Of a DNA stretch of 35,016 nt, positions 6,655 to 15,136 are shown piece after piece. The notes under the pieces are model-generated. The model was not told the origin of the DNA and ran no database searches. It worked only from the letters and a program-made list of their open reading frames with translations. The stretch is taken from positions 1 to 35,016 of the forward strand of contig CAJMLW010000018.1 of assembly GCA_905214495.1 (NCBI GenBank). Direction: 5' to 3'. The first letter of the stretch is position 1. Each line of letters opens with the position of its first letter. Source of the DNA: an uncultured bacterium (GTDB lineage Bacteria > Bacillota > Negativicutes > Veillonellales > Veillonellaceae). A program made the translations under genes and the position numbers.

Positions 6655-7878
6655 ATGCATAAGTTATATAATTTTATGGAAGCCCGTGAACGGTTGAGCA
6701 CGATTACGGTAACAACTAAACTGCTTCATAGCGATGTGTTCTCTGAAGAGTGTGGCAATGATGTATACATCAAGCCAGAAAACTTGCAAATAACAGGTTC
6801 CTTTAAGGTGCGTGGAGCATACAATAAAATTGCTAAATTGACGGAAGAAGAAAAGGCGCGCGGCGTTATTGCCGCGTCTGCCGGTAACCATGCGCAAGGT
6901 GTAGCGCTTGCTGCAAAACGTCTAGGGATTAAGGCAACAATCGTTATGCCAAAACATACACCTCTCATCAAGGTGAATGCTACAAAACAGTATGGCGCAG
7001 AGGTCGTATTATCGGGCGAGATTTATGATGAAGCTTACCAAAAAGCGATGGAATTACAACAAGAGCACGGATATGTGTTCGTCCATCCTTTTGATGACGA
7101 AGATGTCATCGAAGGCCAAGGTACTATTGCCCTTGAAGTTCTTGAGGAATTGCCTGATGCGGATGTATTACTTGTTCCAGTAGGTGGTGGCGGTATTGTT
7201 TCTGGTATTGCAGCTGCTGCAAAATTAAAAAATCCAAGCATTAAAATTATTGGTGTAGAACCTGAAGGTGCGGCTAGTGCAATAGCTGCGTTAAAAGCAG
7301 ATCATCCTGTACCACTTAGTGAGGTGGCAACTATCGCAGATGGTACAGCTGTACGTCAAATCGGCGAAACTGCATTAGAATATATTAAGAAATATGTAGA
7401 TGAAATTGTTACTGTCTCTGACTACGAGTTGATGGAAGCCTTTTTGTTGCTCGTTGAAAAACATAAATTAGTAGCAGAAAACTCTGGTATTTTGCCTCTT
7501 GCGGGTCTAAAAAAATTAGACTGCAAAGGGAAAAAGGCAGTAGCCATCGTCAGCGGTGGTAATATCGATGTACTAACCATTTCTTCTATGATTAATAAAG
7601 GTCTCGTATTGCGTGGTCGTATCTTTACATTCTCTGTAAACCTTCCAGATAAACCAGGTCAATTGGTTGCTGTATCTCAAATGCTTGCAGATGCGGATGC
7701 AAACGTTATTAAACTTGACCATAATCAGTTTAAAAATCTTGACCGCTTCCACGAAGTGGAATTACAAGTTACTGTAGAAACCAATGGTGAAGAACATATT
7801 CAAAGCATTATTGATACTTTTAAAAAGAATGGTTATACTATTAAACGTTTAAATTCCAGCGAGATTTTATCTGAATAG
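6655..7878 (+). CDS. ilvA: Threonine ammonia-lyase (threonine deaminase), single ACT-type C-terminus
   Basis: A 407-residue PLP enzyme that converts threonine to 2-oxobutanoate, the first committed step to isoleucine. The PLP lysine lies in ITGSFKVRGAYNK (K51). SAGNHAQG (75-82) and the phosphate-binding VGGGGIVSG (176-184) are present. The C-terminal region from about residue 325 (FTFSVNLPDKPGQLVAVSQML) is a single ACT-like domain. The length fits the short IlvA/TdcB-like class rather than the roughly 510-residue E. coli enzyme. Its place between ilvD and ilvB argues for a biosynthetic role; the ACT domain suggests feedback control. The ribosome binding site is a weak TAGGTG, so translation may be modest. 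Confidence 0.95.
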   Translation: MHKLYNFMEARERLSTITVTTKLLHSDVFSEECGNDVYIKPENLQITGSFKVRGAYNKIAKLTEEEKARGVIAASAGNHAQGVALAAKRLGIKATIVMPKHTPLIKVNATKQYGAEVVLSGEIYDEAYQKAMELQQEHGYVFVHPFDDEDVIEGQGTIALEVLEELPDADVLLVPVGGGGIVSGIAAAAKLKNPSIKIIGVEPEGAASAIAALKADHPVPLSEVATIADGTAVRQIGETALEYIKKYVDEIVTVSDYELMEAFLLLVEKHKLVAENSGILPLAGLKKLDCKGKKAVAIVSGGNIDVLTISSMINKGLVLRGRIFTFSVNLPDKPGQLVAVSQMLADADANVIKLDHNQFKNLDRFHEVELQVTVETNGEEHIQSIIDTFKKNGYTIKRLNSSEILSE

Positions 7879-7896
7879 CTGGTCGAAAGGGTTCCT

Positions 7897-9606
7897 ATGA
7901 GCGGAGAAACAATCAATGGGGCACGCATTGTCCTTGAAACATTGCATCGCCTTGGTGTAACCGACATGTTCGGTTATCCAGGTGGCGCGGTAATTCCAAT
8001 TTATGATGAAATTTATAGCTTCCCTGAAATTAAACATTATTTTGTGCGTCATGAACAAGGTGCAGCTCATGCGGCTGATGGATATGCTCGCGTATCTGGT
8101 AAAGTTGGCGTATGCCTTGCCACATCTGGACCTGGTGCAACAAACCTTGTAACAGGCATTATGACGGCTTATATGGACTCAGTGCCGATGGTAGCTATTA
8201 CTGGACAGGTAGGTCGTCCGTTTATCGGTAAGGATTCCTTCCAAGAGGCGGATATCCAAGGTATTACAATGCCGATTACTAAGCATAACTATCTAGTTCA
8301 AGATATTCACGATTTGCCTCGCATTATCAAGGAAGCGTACTTCATCGCTGGTACAGGTCGTCCAGGTCCTGTATTAATCGATATTCCAAAGGATATTCAA
8401 ACAGAAAAAATATCTATGACGGAATACAATAAATTATACGAAGTACCTATTCATCTTGAAGGGTATGATCCAACATACAAAGGCCATCAAGGGCAAATTA
8501 AAAAAGCAGCAACCCTTATCAAGAATGCAAAGCGTCCACTTATCATTGCTGGTGCTGGCGTATTGAAATCAGGCGCTATGGATGAACTTAAGGAGTTAGC
8601 TGAAAAGGCTCAAATTCCTGTGACTAATACACTGGTTGGTCTTGGTGGTTTCCCTGGGGACCACGAATTAGCACTTGGCATGGTAGGGATGCATGGCTCT
8701 GTAGCGGCTAATAACTGTACAGAGGAGGCCGACCTTGTTATTGCGGCAGGCATTCGATTCCATGACCGCATTACAGGTCATCCTGATTTCTTCTGTAAAA
8801 AAGCAAAGATCATTCATATCGATATCGACCCAGCTGAAATTGATAAGAATGTTACTATCAACGTACCTATTGTAGGTGATTTAAAACGAGTATTAACCGA
8901 ACTTAATGCATTAGTTGAACCTGTTACTCATGAGACGTGGATTGAACAAATCCGCGAGTGGCAAAAGGAATATCCTATGGTGGTTCCTGAGTCTACAAAT
9001 GGTGAGTTACATGCACAATATGTATTATCTGAGCTTAATAAAATCGCTAATGATGATGCCATCATTGTAACTGATGTTGGGCAACATCAAATGTGGTCAG
9101 CTCAATTCTTAACTCATAAAAAGCCACATACTATTGTTACCTCTGGTGGCGCTGGTACAATGGGCTATGGCTTGCCAGCGGCTATTGGTGCACAAGTAGG
9201 GGCACCTGAGAAACAAGTTATCCTCGTAGTTGGTGATGGCGGTTTCCAAATGACTTGTGAAGAGCTCATGATGGTTCGCCAGTACAATTTACCAATTAAA
9301 ATTGTGATCATCAATAATGGCTATCTTGGCATGGTTCGTCAATGGCAACAAATCTTTAATGATCGTCGCTATTCCTATGTAGATTTGGAAATGAGTCCAA
9401 ACTTCTTGAAATTAGCTGATGCATTTGATTTGAAAGCAGCTCGCTTCGATTCAGTTGAAACGTTCAATAAAGATTTTAAATCCTATATTACATCTGATGA
9501 AAGCATCGTCTTGGATTGTCGTGTTGAACGAGAGGACAATGTATTGCCGATGATTCCAGCAGGTGGCACTGTAAGCGGTATGATGGGTAAGAAAGGGGTG
9601 CTATAA
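7897..9606 (+). CDS. ilvB: Acetolactate synthase, large catalytic subunit
   Basis: A 569-residue ThDP-dependent enzyme that condenses pyruvate with pyruvate or 2-oxobutanoate. The catalytic glutamate lies in RHEQGAAHAADGYAR (E53). The ThDP/Mg site starts with GDGGFQM (G446-D447) and ends in the IINNGYLGMVRQWQ block near 473-486. SD AAAGGG stands 5 bases before the ATG. The stop codon (9604-9606) is immediately followed by the ATG of ilvN, so the two subunits are translated in tandem. This linkage to a regulatory subunit marks it as the anabolic enzyme rather than catabolic AlsS. Confidence 0.96.
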   Translation: MSGETINGARIVLETLHRLGVTDMFGYPGGAVIPIYDEIYSFPEIKHYFVRHEQGAAHAADGYARVSGKVGVCLATSGPGATNLVTGIMTAYMDSVPMVAITGQVGRPFIGKDSFQEADIQGITMPITKHNYLVQDIHDLPRIIKEAYFIAGTGRPGPVLIDIPKDIQTEKISMTEYNKLYEVPIHLEGYDPTYKGHQGQIKKAATLIKNAKRPLIIAGAGVLKSGAMDELKELAEKAQIPVTNTLVGLGGFPGDHELALGMVGMHGSVAANNCTEEADLVIAAGIRFHDRITGHPDFFCKKAKIIHIDIDPAEIDKNVTINVPIVGDLKRVLTELNALVEPVTHETWIEQIREWQKEYPMVVPESTNGELHAQYVLSELNKIANDDAIIVTDVGQHQMWSAQFLTHKKPHTIVTSGGAGTMGYGLPAAIGAQVGAPEKQVILVVGDGGFQMTCEELMMVRQYNLPIKIVIINNGYLGMVRQWQQIFNDRRYSYVDLEMSPNFLKLADAFDLKAARFDSVETFNKDFKSYITSDESIVLDCRVEREDNVLPMIPAGGTVSGMMGKKGVL

Positions 9607-10095
9607 ATGGCTAAAGAACATCAAGTCTTAATCATTGCAAAAAATGCGCCAGGTATTGGTACACGTATTTTGGCACTCTTTAACCGCCGTGGTTTTAACG
9701 TTACAAAAATGACCTCTGGTATTACAAATCAGCCAGGTTATGCGCGTATTACCATTACTGTTGAAGCGGATGACCGCATCCTCGATCAAGTGCAAAAACA
9801 AATCTACAAGCTAATCGATGTTGTTAAGGTTAAAGTTTTTGACGATCATGATGTAGTCTGCCGTGAGTTAATGCTTATCAAGGTAAAAGCCTCTGCTTCC
9901 ACAAGATCACAAATTGTACAGATTGCCGATGTATATCGTGGTAATGTACTAGACATTTCTCCTACGTCTATGATTATTGAGGTTATCGGCAGCGTAGAAA
10001 AATTACGCGGTTTCATCCAAATTATGGAAACCTATGGTATTCTTGAAATTGCCAAAACAGGTATCACTGCTATGAGCCGTGGAGATAAAATGTAG
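9607..10095 (+). CDS. ilvN: Acetolactate synthase, small regulatory subunit
   Basis: A 162-residue protein matching the usual length of IlvN/IlvH. An N-terminal ACT domain (KEHQVLIIAKNAPGIGTRILALFNRRGFNVTKMT pattern, residues about 3-75) is followed by the second conserved domain with RELMLIKV and IMETYGILEIAKTG. It binds valine and stimulates the IlvB subunit. The start is the base after the ilvB stop. Confidence 0.95.
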   Translation: MAKEHQVLIIAKNAPGIGTRILALFNRRGFNVTKMTSGITNQPGYARITITVEADDRILDQVQKQIYKLIDVVKVKVFDDHDVVCRELMLIKVKASASTRSQIVQIADVYRGNVLDISPTSMIIEVIGSVEKLRGFIQIMETYGILEIAKTGITAMSRGDKM

Positions 10096-10106
10096 GAGAT
10101 GATTGT

Positions 10107-10892
10107 GTGAGTAGCGAAGTACTACATTATGAAAATGTCAAATTTCGTCGCGATGGTCGAGCAATCCTAAAAGGCGTAGATTGGCACGTGGAAGAAGGCG
10201 AAAACTGGGCTCTATTAGGCCTCAATGGGGCTGGTAAATCAACGATGCTCAGTATGATTCCAGCCTATCAAATCCCGACGACAGGTCTATTGCGCGTATT
10301 TGGCCATGAATTTGGTAAATATGCTTGGCCGAAGATTAAGGCACGATTAGGTTTTGTTAGCTCTGCACTTGGACAATTTCAGTCTACACTGGATAAACAA
10401 GTCGTAGAAGATGTTGTTATTTCTGGTGCATTTAATAGTATTGGTATTTATCAGAAGGTAGATTCAGCGGTACGTGAACGAGGAATACAATTATTATCTG
10501 AGTTTGGATTAGATTATCTGGAAGGACATCGATTCTATACATTGTCTGCAGGTGAACAACGACGTGTACTACTAGCCCGTGCTATTATGGCGAATCCAGA
10601 TTTGCTCATCTTAGATGAGCCTTGCTCTGGACTTGATTTGCCCGCTCGTGAGCAATTTTTAAAAACCGTAGAGAGTATGGCACGGGATGAGAGAAAGCCA
10701 TTTATTTATGTTTCTCATCAAATTGAAGAAATTATGCCTAGCATTACACATGTAGCAATTATTAAAGATGGCCTCATCGTGTATAAAGGCAAAAAACAGG
10801 ACATCTTAACCGACGATATATTGACCGATGTTTTCGGTATTGATGTATCTGTTGTTTGGGAACAAGATCGCCCTTGGGTTATCGTTAAATAA
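10107..10892 (+). CDS. ABC transporter-type ATP-binding protein, single copy, no partner in view
   Basis: A 261-residue ABC ATPase with all nucleotide-site motifs: Walker A GLNGAGKST (38-46), signature LSAGEQRR (146-153), Walker B LLILDEPCSGLD (166-177) and the switch histidine in YVSHQ (H204). It resembles the B. subtilis YlmA/ModF-like group of stand-alone ATPases. It begins with GTG at 10107, behind AGGAG (10094-10098), which overlaps the ilvN stop codon, so it is the last gene of the ilv operon. No permease or binding protein adjoins it. Branched-chain amino acid transport ATPases (LivF/LivG) look different, so I do not assign that role. The transported substrate, if any, is unknown. Confidence 0.85.
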   Translation: MSSEVLHYENVKFRRDGRAILKGVDWHVEEGENWALLGLNGAGKSTMLSMIPAYQIPTTGLLRVFGHEFGKYAWPKIKARLGFVSSALGQFQSTLDKQVVEDVVISGAFNSIGIYQKVDSAVRERGIQLLSEFGLDYLEGHRFYTLSAGEQRRVLLARAIMANPDLLILDEPCSGLDLPAREQFLKTVESMARDERKPFIYVSHQIEEIMPSITHVAIIKDGLIVYKGKKQDILTDDILTDVFGIDVSVVWEQDRPWVIVK

Positions 10893-10999
10893 GGTATGAA
10901 AATTTCAGAATTCATATTTTTTTAATACAAAGAGGGTACAAATTTAGTTATGAATTAGTCTATTTGACTATTCGATAAAGTACGATATACGCTGCAAAC

Positions 11000-11038
11000 C
11001 TTGCAATTATTTGCAAGATTGTGTACAGTATATATATT
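11000..11038 (+). promoter_or_regulatory. ilvC promoter with overlapping palindromic operator candidate
   Basis: A perfect inverted repeat, CTTGCAA (11000-11006) N4 TTGCAAG (11011-11017), overlaps a -35 box TTGCAA (11011-11016). TATATT at 11033-11038 is 16 bases downstream. The palindrome is ideally placed for a repressor or activator of ilvC. The rest of the 184-base gap (10893-11076) shows no T-box or terminator. Confidence 0.65.
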
Positions 11039-11076
11039 AGATATTCTATTGAATATAATATTGGAGGTTGTCTAAC

Positions 11077-12084
11077 ATGGCAGGTAAAATTTTAGATACA
11101 ACAGTTTACTATGATGAAGATTGCAATTTAAGTAAATTGGAAGGTAAAAAAATTACAGTTTTAGGTTACGGTTCCCAAGGTCATGCTCATGCATTGAATT
11201 TGAAAGAAAACGGCTTTGACGTAACTATCGGTCTTCGCGCTGGTTCCAAAAGCTGGGCAGTAGCTGAAGAGGCAGGTCTTCCTGTAAAAGAAACTGTAGA
11301 AGCAGTTAAAGGTGCTGATATCGTTATGGTATTGATTCCAGACGAATTACAAGCAGACGTTTATGCAAAAGATATCGCTCCTAACTTGAAACAAGGTGCA
11401 TACTTAGCATTCGCTCACGGCTTCAACATTCACTTCGGTAAAATCGTTCCTCGAGAAGATATTAATGTATTCATGGTAGCACCTAAAGGTCCTGGCCACT
11501 TAGTACGTCGTACATACCAAGAAGGCTCCGGCGTTCCTTGCTTGTACGCAGTAGAAAAAGACCCATCTGGGGATACTGAAGAAGTAGCATTAGCTTGGAC
11601 TTGCGGTATCGGTGGTGGCCGTGCAGGTATTTTGGAAACTAACTTCAAATCCGAAACAGAAACTGACTTGTTTGGTGAACAAGCTGTATTGTGCGGTGGT
11701 TTGACTGCATTGATTCAAACTGGTTTCGAAGTATTAACAGAAGCTGGTTATGAACCTGTAAACGCTTACTTCGAATGCTTACATGAAATGAAATTGATCG
11801 TAGATCTTATCTACGAAGGCGGTTTCCAAAAAATGCGTAACTCCATTTCTAACACAGCAGAATATGGTGACTACTATGCAGGTCCTCGCGTAATTACTCC
11901 AGAAACTAAAGAAGCTATGAAACAAATCTTGGCTGACATTCAATCTGGTAAATTCGCTGATGAATTCTTGGCTGACTCCAAAAACGGTCAAAAATTCCTT
12001 AAAGAACATCGCGAAGCAGCAGCTGTTCATCCAATCGAACCAGTTGGTGCAGAACTTCGCAACTTGATGAGCTGGTTAAAATAA
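11077..12084 (+). CDS. ilvC: Ketol-acid reductoisomerase (class I)
   Basis: A 335-residue class I enzyme that isomerises and reduces acetolactate or acetohydroxybutyrate using NAD(P)H. The dinucleotide site GYGSQGHAHALNLK begins at residue 30, with LRAGSKSW in the cofactor-specificity loop. Catalytic H114 lies in FAHGFNIHF; metal-binding D197 and E201 lie in TDLFGEQ, with E233 downstream. The ATG at 11077 was preferred over an in-frame TTG at 11068 because GGAGG (11063-11067) is correctly spaced only for the ATG. It has its own promoter and terminator, separate from ilvDABN. Confidence 0.97.
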   Translation: MAGKILDTTVYYDEDCNLSKLEGKKITVLGYGSQGHAHALNLKENGFDVTIGLRAGSKSWAVAEEAGLPVKETVEAVKGADIVMVLIPDELQADVYAKDIAPNLKQGAYLAFAHGFNIHFGKIVPREDINVFMVAPKGPGHLVRRTYQEGSGVPCLYAVEKDPSGDTEEVALAWTCGIGGGRAGILETNFKSETETDLFGEQAVLCGGLTALIQTGFEVLTEAGYEPVNAYFECLHEMKLIVDLIYEGGFQKMRNSISNTAEYGDYYAGPRVITPETKEAMKQILADIQSGKFADEFLADSKNGQKFLKEHREAAAVHPIEPVGAELRNLMSWLK

Positions 12085-12127
12085 GAGATTACCGTAGTAA
12101 TTTCTTGATGAGCATAGGCTTACTGAA

Positions 12128-12154
12128 AGCGACCCCGTTTGGGGTCGTTTTTTT
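12128..12154 (+). terminator. Rho-independent terminator after ilvC
   Basis: CGACCCC (12130-12136), a GTTT loop and GGGGTCG (12141-12147) form a GC-rich stem with flanking A/T pairs and a long T run to about 12155. Confidence 0.93.
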
Positions 12155-12181
12155 TATAAGATATTTTATGGTAGCGTATAG

Positions 12182-12445
12182 TGTTATATCGAAAATATTG
12201 GCATAGGATATGGTATAATAAAGAATAATATTCGTTTTGACCTCATTGATGATGGTCAAATTAATCAATTCACTCTTGATGTAATTGAAAAGGATAGAGA
12301 GTGGCTTGAACAAGAGATTCAAGCTCAAGGATATACTATTAAGAACGTATATGTTGCGGAATATAATGGTGGTAAAGTTGTTATTTATCCTTATGAGCGC
12401 AAAAACGCTTTAAAAAGGTATAACAAAGAGAAAGGGAACTTGTGA
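12182..12445 (+). pseudogene. Start-less reading frame, possibly the tail of a DUF421 (YetF-like) protein
   Basis: A frame is open from just after a TAG at 12179 to a TGA at 12443-12445 and reads as real protein (IRFDLIDDGQINQF, EKDREWLEQEIQAQGY, VAEYNGGKVVIYPYE), but has no ATG, GTG or TTG. The style resembles the cytoplasmic C-terminal domain of DUF421 membrane proteins (a DG-x-I segment, DxEWL, then QGY and an AE-x-N-G strand); this is from memory and only tentative. Its stop overlaps the radical SAM start codon as GTGA, the usual sign of translational coupling. Either the 5' part of a membrane-protein gene was lost and a promoter now drives the remnant, or a very rare start such as ATT or ATA is used. 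Confidence 0.5.
12211..12219 (+). promoter_or_regulatory. Extended -10 promoter element before the radical SAM gene
   Basis: TGGTATAAT has a perfect -10 hexamer (12214-12219) with the TGn extension; no good -35 box is seen at standard spacing. It would start transcription near 12226, inside the start-less frame and upstream of the radical SAM gene. Confidence 0.55.
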
Positions 12446-14169
12446 ATCGTAAGGATTTAATCGATAATTTACAAAACCTATATAGAGATGAAGCAAGTCG
12501 TGTTTCTATAAATCCTCACAGTAGTCAAAAGGTAGCGTTAGTGTATCCTAATACGTACTTTGTAGGCATGAGTAATCTAGGATTACACATTATATATGAG
12601 GAAATTAACTTACGTCATGACAGCGTATGTGAACGTATCTTCTTACCGGAGAAAAAGGAATTAGAAGCGTACGATAAGACTAAGACACCGCTTATGAGTG
12701 TTGAAACACAGCGGCCTATGCATCAATTTGATGTGGTTGCCTTTGACGTGACCTTTGAAATGGATTATTTCCACATACCATTAATGCTACGTCATGGTCG
12801 TGTGCCGGTTATGAGTGTAGGCCGGACTGACTTTGATCCTATCGTCATTGCCGGCGGACCTTGTGCTACCTTTAATCCAGAACCATTTGCAGATTTTATT
12901 GATGCTTTCATCATTGGTGAAGGGGAAGGTATTGTTACCTCCGTGTTAGACCGAATTCGTTTGGGTCGTGAGAATGGTGAAAGTCGGAAGGAAACGATTG
13001 CTGCATTAGCTCAAATTGATGGTGTGTATGTACCTGTTTTATATACGCCTCAATATGACGATAAGGAACAATTTATTGGCTATGATATAGCAGATGGTGC
13101 CCCTAAAATTATACGACGCCATTTTGAACCTCTCACTAGTGGAGGTGAAACGGTAATTGCTACGAATTTTACTGAGTTTGGCGCCATGTATATTATCGAG
13201 GTAGCTCGTGGCTGTGGCCGTCATTGTCGGTTTTGTATGGCTGGCTATTGTTTCCGCGTGCCACGGGTGCGTCCTTTAGATATTTTGAAAGAAGGCGTCG
13301 ATAGAGCAGAAAAGTTAGGGAAAAAGGTAGGCCTTATGGGGGCGGCCATTTCCGATTATCCAGAGGTTGATGAGCTCGTAACCTATATTCGCTCTAAGGA
13401 TATGCGTTATTCTTGTGCGTCCTTGCGCGCCGATTCTTTGACGCAAGCCGTTGTCGATGGATTGGCTGAAAGTGGACAAAAGACAATTACTATTGCGCCT
13501 GAGACGGGTAGTGAACGTTTGCGCCGCGTCATAAACAAGGGCATTAGTGAAGAAAATCTTCGCACCGCTGCTCAGTTATCCGCTAAGTCTGGTATTCAAC
13601 ATATGCGTCTTTATATTATGATTGGCCTGCCAACGGAAACTGATGAAGATATAGATGCCATCATTGGGCTAGCTGAACGTACACAAGCTCACATGGCGGA
13701 GGTGGGCTGTAAAGGTCGCTTAACACTTAGCATTAATCCATTTATACCAAAGCCATTTACACCATTCCAGTGGATGGCTATGGATCATCAAAAGAGTGTA
13801 GAAAAGAAATTACAATACATAAAGAAATCCTTACAAAAAAATCGCCGTATCGAGGTGCTCGTAGAATCTCCAAAAGAGGCCTATATTCAAGGCGTACTCG
13901 CTCGAGGTGATCGCCGTTTAGGAAAGGTCCTCGCTGCATGTGCGCTAGATCGAGGTAGCAAATCCTTTAAATCTGAAATGAAGAAAGCCGGACTTGATAT
14001 GGATCACTGTAATTATCGGGAACGCACTTTTGACGATTATTTACCATGGTCTCATTTGGATATGGGCCTAAATGAGGGTTATCTAGAACAAGAGTGGCAA
14101 CGAGCTGTCGATGAAGCTTACACACCACCTTGTATGGAAGGCTGTAAGCGTTGCGGTGTGTGTAAGTGA
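12442..14169 (+). CDS. Radical SAM protein with N-terminal B12-binding-like domain (TIGR03960-like)
   Basis: A 575-residue protein. The N-terminal part (about 28-190; VALVYPNTYFVGMSNLG, VVAFDVTFEMDYFHIP, IVIAGGPCATFNPEPFADF) has the pattern of a cobalamin-binding-like Rossmann domain. The radical SAM cluster CGRHCRFC (C258, C262, C265) follows, then a radical SAM barrel with APETGSERLR and IGLPTETDEDI. The C-terminus carries a tight four-cysteine group at C564, C568, C571 and C574, a possible auxiliary cluster or zinc site. The plan recalls the uncharacterised TIGR03960 family, often found with DUF2344 proteins; none is adjacent here. GTG start at 12442 overlaps the preceding frame's TGA. Reaction unknown. 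Confidence 0.85.
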   Translation: MNRKDLIDNLQNLYRDEASRVSINPHSSQKVALVYPNTYFVGMSNLGLHIIYEEINLRHDSVCERIFLPEKKELEAYDKTKTPLMSVETQRPMHQFDVVAFDVTFEMDYFHIPLMLRHGRVPVMSVGRTDFDPIVIAGGPCATFNPEPFADFIDAFIIGEGEGIVTSVLDRIRLGRENGESRKETIAALAQIDGVYVPVLYTPQYDDKEQFIGYDIADGAPKIIRRHFEPLTSGGETVIATNFTEFGAMYIIEVARGCGRHCRFCMAGYCFRVPRVRPLDILKEGVDRAEKLGKKVGLMGAAISDYPEVDELVTYIRSKDMRYSCASLRADSLTQAVVDGLAESGQKTITIAPETGSERLRRVINKGISEENLRTAAQLSAKSGIQHMRLYIMIGLPTETDEDIDAIIGLAERTQAHMAEVGCKGRLTLSINPFIPKPFTPFQWMAMDHQKSVEKKLQYIKKSLQKNRRIEVLVESPKEAYIQGVLARGDRRLGKVLAACALDRGSKSFKSEMKKAGLDMDHCNYRERTFDDYLPWSHLDMGLNEGYLEQEWQRAVDEAYTPPCMEGCKRCGVCK

Positions 14170-14199
14170 TTTAAGAAATAAAAGTAGAGGAACAGTCGT

Positions 14200-15057
14200 A
14201 TGGGTATTACTGTTGTAAATGTAAATACAAATGATCGTAGATGGTCATTTGAAATGCCAAACTGGGCTAATCAATTTTCTCTAGTTATGGGTGATACATA
14301 TCGTCATGGTGGTGTATCTAAGACGCCATGTGAATCTCTAAATTTAGCCTTTCACATAGGTGATTCATTACAGGACGTATTAGAAAACCGCAGTATTGTA
14401 GCTAATCATTTAGGCGTAACGTCAGACCGCATTACGTGTGGTAATCAAGTACATGGGCTTAAGGCGGTACGCATTACAGAAGAATTAATTGGAGCGGGTG
14501 CGTTAAGTCCTGATACAGCTATTCCAGATTGTGATGCGGTATATACGGACATTCCTAATGTACCATTATTCTTATTTACCGCCGATTGTGTACCGGTAGG
14601 GATTTATGATCCGGTTCATCATGTAGTGGCTACTGTCCATGCCGGTTGGCGTGGTGCTATAGGCCATCTACCGGTCATCACCATAGAGGCGATGAAACGG
14701 GATTTTGGTACTCGTTTTGAAGATTGCTATGTATATTTAGGTCCAAGTATTGGACCTAAGTCGTTTGAGGTCAATCAAGAGCTAGCGGATACTTTTACAG
14801 ATGAATGGAAGAAAATAACTGATACTACTAGCGATGAATTAGTACGATATATCGTTCGAGAGGGTGCGTTGCAAGCGACACCTCATGTGGATTTATGGCG
14901 TTTTATCGAAGAAGATTTGTTGCAACGAGGCGTTCCGAAGGGTCAGATTTGTATTAGCGGTACAGATAGCATGACAGATGAAAACTGTTTCTCCTATCGT
15001 CGTGAACATGGCAAAACGGGGCGTATGGCCTTGTTTGGCATGCTTGAAAAACGGTAA
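14200..15057 (+). CDS. pgeF: Peptidoglycan editing factor / multicopper-oxidase-like purine nucleoside phosphorylase family (YlmD/YfiH/LACC1)
   Basis: A 285-residue protein of the DUF152 family. The characteristic zinc ligands are present: H85 in GNQVHG, C130 in TADCVP and H147 in VHAGWRG. RHGGVSKTPCESLNL is the N-terminal hallmark. Family members have been reported as purine nucleoside phosphorylases or adenosine deaminases, and E. coli YfiH as a guard against wrong amino acids in peptidoglycan precursors. It starts 30 bases after the radical SAM gene and is followed by ylmE, sepF and ylmH, the usual Firmicute division-cluster neighbourhood where it is called ylmD. Confidence 0.9.
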   Translation: MGITVVNVNTNDRRWSFEMPNWANQFSLVMGDTYRHGGVSKTPCESLNLAFHIGDSLQDVLENRSIVANHLGVTSDRITCGNQVHGLKAVRITEELIGAGALSPDTAIPDCDAVYTDIPNVPLFLFTADCVPVGIYDPVHHVVATVHAGWRGAIGHLPVITIEAMKRDFGTRFEDCYVYLGPSIGPKSFEVNQELADTFTDEWKKITDTTSDELVRYIVREGALQATPHVDLWRFIEEDLLQRGVPKGQICISGTDSMTDENCFSYRREHGKTGRMALFGMLEKR

Positions 15058-15136
15058 AGATATACATAATTGGTTAAATATTATATAATATAAGTCTATA
15101 GGATATTTATTTTTTGTAGATAGATGGGAGGATCAT

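Noticed and set aside
11054..11059. TATAAT just before ilvC as its -10 box
   Set aside because: It ends 4 bases before the ribosome binding site, so the transcript would start at or past the GGAGG, and no -35 lies 17 bases upstream.
12168..12206. A 12-codon frame starting at ATG 12168, as the missing start of the frame before the radical SAM gene
   Set aside because: It is in a different frame, has no ribosome binding site and would need a frameshift to join the longer frame.
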